Origin: Pogostemon cablin
Lineage: Eukaryota > Streptophyta > Magnoliopsida > Lamiales > Lamiaceae
Direction: 5' to 3'
Assembly: GCA_023678885.1 (NCBI GenBank)
Contig: CM042985.1
Location: 3,274,985-3,338,984, forward strand
DNA: 64,000 nucleotides
The notes under the pieces were generated by a model, which searched no databases, was not told the origin of the DNA, and saw only the letters and a program-made list of their open reading frames with translations. Both the position numbers and the translations under genes were made by a program. This document shows, one piece after another, positions 51,995-61,640 of the stretch (position 1 is the stretch's first letter; the number at the start of each line of letters is the position of its first letter).

Positions 51995-52169
51995 GTCTTA
52001 ACTGTAAGAGGGGGAAGTTGCTTTTGATGTTTCTGTGTATGAATTTGCTAATGTTGCTAAGTTATTTTGAATTCTTATTATATCTAAAGGTCCTAATGGT
52101 TGGTTAGATGTAAAATCTCTCTTACTATGTTCTTTCATGCAATGGAAAGGTCTTCACATGTGATTCAAA
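51995..52169. repeat. Tandem duplication copy 2, unoccupied
   Basis: A 175-bp direct repeat of 43659-43791 plus 51955-51994. The stretch ctctcttactatgttcttt (about 52117-52134) shows the site as it was before Copia insertion. Confidence 0.9.
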
Positions 52170-52204
52170 TTCTGCTTTTACCCGGTATACTCTATTTTCA
52201 GTTC

Positions 52205-52290
52205 CAAAGTTGATTATGTGTGACCACAAAGATATAGCTAATGAGATATTCAATATCATTAATGGTAGTTTACTGAAATTGGTAAAAGAA
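52205..52290 (+). other. Exon-like piece inside Helitron
   Basis: The open frame reads PKLIMCDHKDIANEIFNI and continues to VKE. It looks protein-like but was not recognised. The less AT-rich piece 52695-52910 also has an open frame. Both may be captured gene fragments. Confidence 0.25.
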
Positions 52291-53602
52291 GTATGCATCT
52301 TTTATAGCTTCTTAATTCTGAAGCTCTTCTCTTTGAAATACAATATCCATTTTTCCATCTTTAGAGCTGAAATCCCTTGCATAACTCATTGGTTTTATTG
52401 ATGCAATCATTTTGATTTAAATTAATTACAGACCCTTCCTTTTAAATAGAGGCCTTTGTGATGGATTTTGTTACGTGGTGTTATTATCCTTACAAAGAAA
52501 AGATGTTTCAATTTCATTGTTCGTGTTGTGGAATAATTTTTTATTTTGATGGACGAGGTGCTCTAAGCTAACTGAGGTACAAATTGAAAGTATTTCTTAC
52601 CCATTCTAATTCTCTTAAAAAAAAGTACTTGGTCACAATTTTCTACATCATAGACATCCATCTCCCTTCTGCATAGCCTGAACTAATTCACATCTTGGTT
52701 CTCATTGATGAATGGTGTGCATGCTTCATAAGCCAGCAGAGGTTCTTGGTCAAGTGCATGTTGCTAAAAGAATGCGGCCAACCAAAGGTTTGTGGGTCTT
52801 GGCTCATGGAGGCCCCATCTTCAATTAAAGGAGTAACATCTTTGTATGTGATAGCATGGGTGCAGTTGTTGATAGAGTTGCTAGGTCTTTTAGGTAAACA
52901 TAGAGTATAGGCCTTTCCTACATGCATTCAACTTGGCAAGTCTCTATTACATGCATTCAACCTGGCAAGTCTCTATCTCAGTTGAATGAATAATTGTTCT
53001 GTCTTTTCCCCATCTATCATGGCTTGCTGAATATTTATGTGATTGATTTTTATTTTATTATAGATCCACAATGCTCAATCCACAGTGACTTAGGAGGACA
53101 TATGATAGCTGGTTACTTAAATACAGATCTGTTTCATTCATATCTTCTCACCTTCTATTATTTAGAAGTAAAAGTATATGTTACTGAGTATACATTAGCT
53201 CATCAAGATAGACACAATGTTTATCATAGCTTACCACTATCTCTAATGAGTCTACAAAATGAATCATGTGCGAAAATTGTTGGCTTATTGTTATGTTCTC
53301 AAATAGATGTTGGCTTCTTAAATATTCAGTGATCACTCATTTCTGATCTTTTTGATGTGTTTTACATACCTAAGTATGGTTGTCAAATTTATGATTTGTT
53401 CTTTAGAATGGACGGTATTTGGGTTGTAAAAATTTCAGCAATTCTACTACTTGGTTTCAACTGAATTTGTGGCTTAATGTGGATCTAATTCTATATCTTA
53501 TTTGACAGGTTGATCTTAATGTTACAAATATTTCCTTTGGAATCAAAAGGATGACGCAATAAACTATAAAAGATATGCTGTGAATTCATAGTTTGTGATG
53601 AG

Positions 53603-54067
53603 ATGTCAATTGTTGACAACAGTACTACTGTCACTGCCATAGTTTTTTCAGCACGTTGGTTGGGCCTTCACAAAAGGTCGTTTCCAGATGGCGACGATGT
53701 TGTAATGCTCCATTGCGCTTTCCAGGCTGTGAAGAAGTCCATCGAGGCATATGTTACTCTAGCATGGGGCTTTTTCATTGTGGTTCACTTGCCCTTCCCC
53801 ATGAGTTCAATGAAGAAATTATATAAAGCGGAGTTTCGCTTAAGCTTAGCTAGAGGTAGGGCCAATGATAAGAAAGTATGTTTGGCGATAATTGATAAAA
53901 TTAAATCAATGCTTTGTGTGGTGATTCCTGCTCAGGTACTGGTTAAGATTTGTAGAGAGGAAGGTGTGGAGCGTGGGTTTGTAGATGATGCACATAATAT
54001 TTGTAATGTTCATAATAATGTGAAGAAAATTAGTGCTGATTTTTACGTTAGAATTAAACATGCATAA
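53603..54067 (+). other. 154-codon open frame near Helitron 3' end
   Basis: It starts MSIVDNSTTVTAIVF and ends YVRIKHA-stop. It has a hydrophobic stretch in the middle and a basic second half, normal amino-acid variety and no low complexity, so it may be part of a captured host gene. No domain is recognised and no similarity to Helitron Rep/helicase is seen. Confidence 0.35.
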
Positions 54068-54486
54068 ATGGTTTTTTTGTCCTTGCTCTGTTTCATTACT
54101 GTACTGTCGGAAATCACTCTATTGCCTGTTGTTTCACATGAATACGAGACTAGATTGGCCATATAGAGTGCGTGGATTAGAACGCGAGATTACAACCTAA
54201 GCTGGTTACTTCTTAAGTTTGGGCAAGTAGCATACAACACACTAATAGATGTCCCTGCCATATGTGATGATTGCAACAATAATGGAGTAATAAATTTGAA
54301 AGGTCTTAGAATACAAAACTCATTAATTATTTTGTGATTTTTATTTTATTTATTAATATAATCTAAATATTTTTATAAATTATTTTGCAGTATATAATTA
54401 TAATAGATGTTATGTTTTAATTAAAAATTATTACTCATTTAAACATGCTATAAAATATAACGTGCAACTCACGTTTAAATAACTAG

Positions 54487-55715
54487 TATCTATAAAACAA
54501 TAGCTACTTCAATCCAATTAATTTGAGGGCTTATTAAATCAAATACACGTGTAATGATAATAAATCTCCCGCATCAAATATACATACATGTAATGATGAT
54601 ATGTCACCATAATACATTCCGTCTACCGAATAGATTTACTCTAAATAATTTAGCTCGTTTTTTTTCCAAGATTTATATTTCTTTATCATGTCCCTCCTAA
54701 ACGAAATTAATTATTTTTTTTTACCGATTATATAAAATGGTCTTTTCATGAATCAATTATTCATATTACCAGATTCATGATAATTAAATGTGTTCCTCAC
54801 TAATTTAAATCTTTTTATATATTTTTTTATTACTAACACAATTTAAGTCCTGTTATTCTAACTCAACTTAATACAAAATCTTGGCACCACTTCCGTAGCT
54901 AGCTAGTTCTCTAGATTTTATGATCTAATCAAAATTCAATATTTAATTACTTATATAGTGTTTGATTGAAGTTTGAAATAAATATGTGATGATCTATGAT
55001 TTTTTACCAAATAGAATTTTTCACTTAGTTATATTTAAATAGATCGACATTGCGCCAGTCTCATTAGTTGGATCTATGGACCACAGTATTTAAAACATCA
55101 TTTCACCTCAATATATAAATATAGATAGATTAGATACGTTATTACTTATTTCTTGAATTGTTGATGTTTATTATCTTATTCTATCTTAATACATATATAT
55201 TTGTGTAGTAATTTCTTAAAATAAATTTCTTAAAAATATGTGTCACTATGTGGTTAATGGTTGACTTTTATTTTGTATGTGTCAATATACTATTAGTTAA
55301 TCTCTATTTATTACTATTAAATATTTATTAATGAGGTAAGTTTAAATATATATATTTTTAAATTTGGTTTCTAATTAAAATGTATCTATTTGAAAAAAAA
55401 ACCTATATATTTAGAAAAAAAACTATATATTTAAATTTAGTTAATCTCTATTTATTACTATTAAATATTTATTAATGAGGTAAGTTTAAATATATATTTT
55501 TTAAATTTGGTTTCTAATTAAAATGTATCTATTTGAAAAAAAAAACCTATATATTTAGAAAAAAAAAACTATATATTTAAATTGTGTGTACATGCGTTTT
55601 TTCTAATAAAGATCCAATTAAATAATTAGACAAAATTAATTCTTGGGAGAATAGTTACATGAACGATTTACTATTTAAAAAGAAAAGAAGACTAACTTGT
55701 CTATTAAAACTAGAG

Positions 55716-55771
<56 letters not shown>

Positions 55772-56213
55772 TTATTAATATTATTATTGATCAAGGGTTT
55801 ATATAAAGATGGATAAAATAATATTTGAGTAAGGTCTAAAGATATGTTGAACAAGATCGAGAAGAACTATGGTACTATGCTAACAAAAAAAAAAGAATGG
55901 TACTATGCTAACAACAAAAAAAGAATGTTTTCGCTGAAGTCGACCCAAATCAGAAACTAAGTGAAAATATATAATAATGAAAATAATATTTTAGGGTTTG
56001 AGGCAGAGATGGATCAAAAAAAAAATTTCTCTACGACATGTAATAAAGAAAGGAGAAGTTATTTCACATTACATTCGATAATAAATCAAAATTAAAATAT
56101 TATAATTAGTGTTAACACCGTCGAATTTTCATTCGCAAAAAGTAATTTAAGACATATTATTATCATAGTATAAATTTAGAAAAACAAAATAAATTGTGTG
56201 TAAATTTGTGTTG
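54487..56213. repeat. Local duplication block B, copy 4, first part
   Basis: 54640-55020 matches 3465-3805 and 375-560; 55600-55990 matches 4830-5175. It has an AAT tract (55708-55770) at the same place as the palindromic microsatellite at 3864. The copy continues after several insertions at 58264-58413 and 61410-61640. Confidence 0.7.
55293..55582. repeat. Tandem duplication, 145-bp unit
   Basis: Two head-to-tail copies start at 55293 and 55438 with ttagttaatctctattta, nearly identical. Confidence 0.93.
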
Positions 56214-56215
56214 TA

Positions 56216-56496
56216 CTCCCTCCGTCCCATAATACTTTTCACGTTTATTGTTCCACGTTGTTTAAAAAATGTGTACTTTTTGATCAACTTTATTGACTTT
56301 GGAGGGTATTGTGGTATTTTTAGAGAATAAAAAAGAATAAAGTAATGATATGTGTGTGAAAAATGAGTGACAAATTTGAAATTAAAGAAACTTTTGAGGT
56401 TGTTAGATAAAGTGATGTTTCCTTTTTTGGGGTGTGAAAGGTTTTGTGGGACAAACAAATGAGGAAAGTATAAAAGTTTTTATGAGACGGAGGGAG
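56216..56496. mobile_element. Stowaway-like MITE, 281 bp
   Basis: The inverted ends ctccctccgtcccataat and tatgagacggagggag are flanked by TA on both sides (56214-56215 and 56497-56498). A neighbouring repeat at about 56540-56570 shows the same flanks with a single TA and no insert. Confidence 0.88.
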
Positions 56497-56498
56497 TA

Positions 56499-56834
56499 AT
56501 TAATAAATTAAAATATGAATTTAGAAAAAAATATAAATTGTTTGTAAATTTGTGTTGTAATTAATAATTTAAAATATAAATAAATGAGAAAAATGTGAAT
56601 GATTTTATAAAACATGAATATTAATATATTGTGTGTATTATAAGTCTATATATAAAAGTGGAACAATAAAGAAATAAGTAAATAAGATTTAAATTTTAAA
56701 ATTAAAAGAAAAAAAAACTAAAGAAGAACTAAAAAAGAAAAGGATAAAAAATATAAAATGAAAAAAAAATTAAAAGAAAAATGTAAGTATGTAACATAAA
56801 AATCGGAAAACAGAAGAAAAATTGAAGTTTAATA
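56499..56834. other. AT-rich spacer
   Basis: It contains a second copy of the sequence left of the MITE (tgtaaatttgtgttgtaatt), then A-rich low-complexity DNA. No gene. Confidence 0.6.
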
Positions 56835-57115
56835 TTCCCTCCGTCCCATACTTATGTTCACACTTTCCGTTTTCGTCCGTCCTACACTTATGTTCATCAC
56901 CCAAAAAAGAAACTTCACATCAACCAACAACCTCAAAAGTTATCTTAATTTCAAAAATATCACTCACACCTAACACACATAACATACTTTATAATTTATT
57001 TATTACCTAAAAATACCACAATACCCCTAAAAAGTCAATAAAGTTGGTCAAAAAATAACTTTTCTTAAACTCAGTATCTACAGTGTCGGTGAATATAAGT
57101 TCGGGACGGAGGGAG
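56835..57115. mobile_element. Stowaway-like MITE, 281 bp
   Basis: The ends ttccctccgtcccatactt and aagttcgggacggagggag are inverted repeats with TA at both flanks (56833-56834 and 57116-57117). Internal open frames on both strands are the usual MITE artefacts. Confidence 0.88.
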
Positions 57116-57350
57116 TATAATATAGAATGAAAGGAATGAAAAATAATATAAATATTAGAAAAAGACAAAAAATCTAAAATTATACTATTCAAGATTCGAT
57201 TTCGTGATCTGTGAGCATGAAATATGAATTGAGCGCTTAAACCACTAGGTATGAACGTCATATTTCAATTACTTCCTATATAAAAATTTATTTTTTTTTA
57301 CAACTGTACCCTTATAGATCGTTGAGGGTTGGAGAGAGAGAGAGATTGGG
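57116..57350. other. Spacer with tRNA-like motif
   Basis: On the minus strand 57185-57250 contains tacctagtggtttaag and a degenerate B-box-like run, resembling a tRNA-derived fragment common inside plant elements. Too decayed to call a SINE. Confidence 0.3.
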
Positions 57351-58263
57351 CTGGGGCGGAGCTAGATAATTTTTTTAGGGGGTTACACATAAAAACAAGA
57401 TGATTACAATTCATATTTGAGCATTGAATAAAAGTATTAATTAGTGCAATGTAATAGCATACCTTGCTAATATAAAAGAATTTTTAGATATTTTCATACA
57501 ATCCTCAATATATTTTTTTTTGAAAAAAGAATATTATTGCTCTATGGTATGAGATTTACCCCAAAACAAACGAGTACGAATTACAAAGATAGTACACTTA
57601 TTCTAATTTTACTACAGGGACAAACATATCAACCATAGTTAACCATATTTCAGCATACAATCCTCAATGTTTAAAACTAAGAAAAGAGTAGACGACGCTT
57701 TTTCATTAATTTAAAATGGAAAATTATGGAGTGTTCGGTAAAGGTATAAACTATCTATTTCTCGATGTAAATAATCAAATTATTTTCTAGAAACTTATCA
57801 GCTATTTTGCTGTGAAATTTCGGTTTGAACCTTTTTTTTTATTACTATGTTTAAAAATATAATTGAATACTTCCTTCATTGCACTATACATTTTACAAAC
57901 CATTTTTTTTATTTTCTTGTTTTCATCTCATTACACTTCTCGCTTCCAAAAATGGTAACATGTCAATACACTTTTATTAATTAAAAAGATTACTCTCCCA
58001 ACCTAATATAAGTAGATTACTATATCATTTAGTTATTACTAAAAATGTTACATTGCTCTCAAAAGTCAAAAATAATATTTCTTAAACTCCGTATATATAG
58101 TAATTATGAAAATTCTATCGAAAACGAAGAGAATATTATAATACTACACATTATAATGCTTAAAAACATATAATTAAAATACTAATACTATATATATAAT
58201 AGAAATTCCTAGAAACTTTGTGGGGCTAAAGCCCCCTCATACCTCTACAAGCCTCCGTCCCTG
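57351..58263. mobile_element. hAT-like non-autonomous element, 913 bp
   Basis: The ends ctggggcggagctag and gcctccgtccctg are imperfect inverted repeats of the cagggrcggag type. The 8-bp direct repeat agattggg flanks it perfectly (57343-57350 and 58264-58271). Block B copy 2 has the uninterrupted sequence near 5190. No transposase. Confidence 0.85.
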
Positions 58264-58691
58264 AGATTGGGGGTGCATATCATGGGCATGCATACTTATG
58301 GAAACATATTAAATGTCCTAAACCATTAGCACAACATATTAAATGTCTTAAATCATTAGCACAACGAACAACATTAAAAGAAATGCATGATGATGTTGAA
58401 GTGTGAATGCATGCAGGGCCGGTCTTAGAAGTTTAGGGGCCGGTGCAAAAAATCATTCAGGCAATGTTGTTTACGATTTTAAAATTTTAGTTTTAATTTT
58501 CAAAATCCACATTTATATATTTAAAAAAACTACCTGAATATATAAATACAAATTATATATAATTATCGACACATCCACCTTCTACACCTCTTTTGTTGTC
58601 AATTAATACTCTTTTTCTTTGTATCCCTCTTAGCATTTAGCACATCTATTTTCTTACATAAAAATTGATAACAAACATTACATCACATTAC

Positions 58692-59963
58692 TAGGGGTGT
58701 GCACGGATATTGGATTTAACCAAAATCGTATCGAAATCGCACCGAATTAATCCCGAATCGAAAAAAATCATTGACTTTTTGACTTTTTCCGAACCAAACC
58801 GAACCGATTTTTCGTTTGGTACGGACTTGGATATTTCCCGTTTTTCTGTACGGAATATTGGATATAACCGAACCGAACCGAAAAATCGAATTTAAATTAT
58901 GCATTAAAATTTTATATAATATATTTATCTTATTATTTATAGTTTATATTTTATATGTCATGAATTCATAAATTTTACTCTACTAATTATAATGTAATCA
59001 TAATTAATAAATTAAAATTAGTTATAATATACTTACAAATGATAATTTAAAATTATATCTAATACTCTAAATATTTATTTATTACTGTATATTAGAAAAT
59101 GTATATTTCATAAAGCAAAATAAATTTCTAAAAAAATAAAAAATAAATAAAATAATATGTTCAAAGTTTAAAGTATTATTTCAGAGAACATAAGGAATAA
59201 ATTAAATTTTATCTCTAAAGTCTAAATTTAGTCGTCAATTTAAGAAATAATTATTATATTTTATATTTATTTAATGAAGATAAAATGCAAATTTTAAATT
59301 ATAATCCATATTTATATCTAAAATATTATTAGATAGACTTTAATTGAATTACACCTTAAATTTAAAGTTAAAGGTTTAAAAAAAATATAAAATTATTAAT
59401 TTTCTTTATCTTAGTATTATTATTTTTTAGGGCAACACATGAGGTCATCTTATGTAAGACTATTTTACATTTTATTAAATAATTATCAATTTTTATTAAA
59501 TATATTATCACTTTTCATTAAAAGTTAATCATTCTTTATTTATAATATAACTTGTTTATGATATAATGCAATGCACCACTCTCACTTTTCATTAATTCGA
59601 ATATAACTTTTTATTCAAATATTATCTCTTCTTATATGTCTCATGAAAATCTTAATTGAACTATAAAGTCTTTTTATTCAAATATTATTTTTCACTTTTT
59701 ACAGAAGTCTTTTCTTATTTTTTAAAGTGTTATTACCTTTTATTAAAATAAATATATACTCATATTATCTTCGATTCGCTCCGCATTCAAAATTTATTTT
59801 TCCGAAAATCCATTCCGAACCGAACTGAATTTCGGTATGGATTCAATATCGGATTTTTTCTTTACAAATTCAATATCGGATTATTTTTTTTTAAAAAATC
59901 CGATTTGATTTTCGGTACGAATTTTTTAAAAATCCGTACCAAATCCCAATCCGCACACCCCTA
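58692..59963. mobile_element. hAT-like element nested in 58414-61409, 1272 bp
   Basis: The ends taggggtgtgcacgg and ccgcacacccct(a) are inverted repeats. The 8-bp direct repeat cacattac flanks it (58684-58691 and 59964-59971). Subterminal ccgaacc-type motifs repeat in both orientations. Non-coding. Confidence 0.85.
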
Positions 59964-60049
59964 CACATTACATCCATATTATTTCAAAAAAAAATATCAC
60001 ATTACTTTTTGTATGTGTAAAACTCATATAATCATAATATAAAAAAATC

Positions 60050-61145
60050 AAAATCTACCATAAGGATTTAAATTTTTTTGTTTTTTTTATAAGTTTAAGT
60101 TAAGATTTTTTTAATATTTTAATAAAAATAAAAATTAATTTATAAAATTAAGAAAAAATTATCGTATATTTCTAAAAAGATTTTAATAGTTCATTAAGTT
60201 AAGATTTTTTTAATATTTTAATTCAAAATAAAGATAAATAGAAAATAATAAGTAAAGTTAATTATTATATAATCATAATAAAATCATACTATAATCAAAA
60301 TCAAAATCTATTATAAGGGTATTTTTTTAAAAAAAAATTATGAGTTTAAGTTAAGATTTTTTTAATATTTTAATGAAAAATAAAGATTAATTTATCAAAT
60401 TAAGAAAAAATTATTATATATTTTTAAAAAGATTTTATTAGTTCATTTAATTTAAGATTTTTTTAATATTTTAATTCAAAATGAATATAAAATGAAAATT
60501 ATAAGTAAAGTTAATTATTATATATTTATAATAAAATCATAACATAAAAAAATCAAAATCTATTATTAGGATTTTTTTTAAAAAAAAATATGAGTTTAAG
60601 TTAAGATTTCTTTTTAATATTTAATGAAAAATAAAGATAATTTATCAAATTAAGAAACAATTATCATATATTTCTAAAAAGATTTTATTAGTTCATTTAT
60701 GTTAAGATTTTTTTAATATTTTAATTCTTTAAAAAAAATTATGAGTTTAAGTTAAGATTTTTTTTTTAATATTTTAAAGAAAAATAAAGATTAGTTTATC
60801 AAATTAAGAAAAAATTATCATATATTTCTAAAAAGATTTTATTAGTTCATTTATGTTAAGATTTTTTTTAAATATTTTAATTCAAAATAAAGATAAATAG
60901 AAAATTATAAGTAAAGTTAATTATTATATAATTATAATAAAATCATAACATAAAAAAAATCTATTATTAGGATTTAAAAAAAAATTATGAGTTTAAGTTA
61001 AGATTTCTTTTTAATATTTTAATGAAAAATAAAGATAATTTATCAAATTAAGAAAAAATTATCATATATTTCTAAAAGGATTTTATTAGTTCATATATTT
61101 TTTAATATTTAATTCAAAATAAAACTAAATAGAAAATTATAAGTA
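60050..61145. repeat. Tandem array, ~240-bp unit, about 5 copies
   Basis: Each unit carries atgagtttaagttaagat and later ttctaaaaagattttatt. Units begin near 60063, 60318, 60569, 60723 and 60970; one is shortened. All lie within the hAT-like element. Confidence 0.9.
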
Positions 61146-61409
61146 AAGTTAAAAAAGAAAAAAAAAAGGCGGGGCTCCTTTTATAGGTGTAGAACCTAGG
61201 ACATACTAAAGTTAAAAGAGACATCAAACCACTTAGGCTGACAGTTATACGTTTCTAATTCAAATTATATAAAATATAGACAAATATATATAAACATATA
61301 AAAAAATTGGGGGCCTCGCCAGAGTGGGGCCATGTTCGGCGGCACTGCCAGCACCGCCCAGAGCCGGAGTGTGGCCCTGTGCGGCGGCACCGGCCCATGG
61401 CCGCCCCTA

Positions 61410-61640
61410 AATGCATGCATTTGAATTTGATTGATCCAGAAGAATCCCAAGATTGTTTGAGTGCATTAAATGCAAATTAGAGATAAAGCAATTGAATGAG
61501 ACAAAAGTTACTATGAGGAGAATTGTGCAGTAAGAGTCAAAGAAAGAGAAAGACTATGACTAGTGATAGTCCAAAAGATATAGCATATGATTATATTATG
61601 ATCTTGGTTTAGTTTGATACAATTATCACTTATTCTTTTA
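61410..61640. repeat. Local duplication block B, copy 4, last part
   Basis: It continues the match to 5325-5610 and 7510-7620 (ttgattgatccagaagaatc and agcatatgattatattatg). Confidence 0.7.

Larger units (their letters stand above)
42190..54486 (+). mobile_element. Helitron with captured sequence, host of the Copia element
   Basis: The 3' end is canonical: stem aacgtg (54459-54464), loop caact, stem cacgtt (54470-54475), a 7-bp spacer and CTAG (54483-54486), followed by host T. The proposed 5' end is TC at 42190 after host A, followed by an expanded TA tract and tattaaaagtgccttgc. Without the 8158-bp Copia insertion it is about 4.1 kb. No Rep/helicase is seen, so it is non-autonomous. The inside is not pure repeat: several short intron-exon-like pieces occur (42432-42803, 43092-43168, 52205-52290, 53603-54067). 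The 3' end is firmer than the 5' end. Confidence 0.75.
58414..61409. mobile_element. hAT-like element, 2996 bp, with nested element
   Basis: The left end is cagggccggtcttag and the right end gccgcccctaa-like. The 8-bp direct repeat aatgcatg flanks it (58406-58413 and 61410-61417). The paralogous block at about 7505-7525 has a single aatgcatg with continuous flanks. It contains another hAT-like element and a tandem array, and a GC-rich right end (61300-61405). No transposase is seen. Confidence 0.8.

Noticed and set aside
58710..58904. Mirror-image 61-62-codon frames on both strands
   Set aside because: They arise from subterminal inverted motifs of a hAT-like element.
60050..61145. CRISPR-like direct repeats
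   Set aside because: Units are long, contiguous and AT-rich without unique spacers; this is a plant tandem repeat within a transposon.
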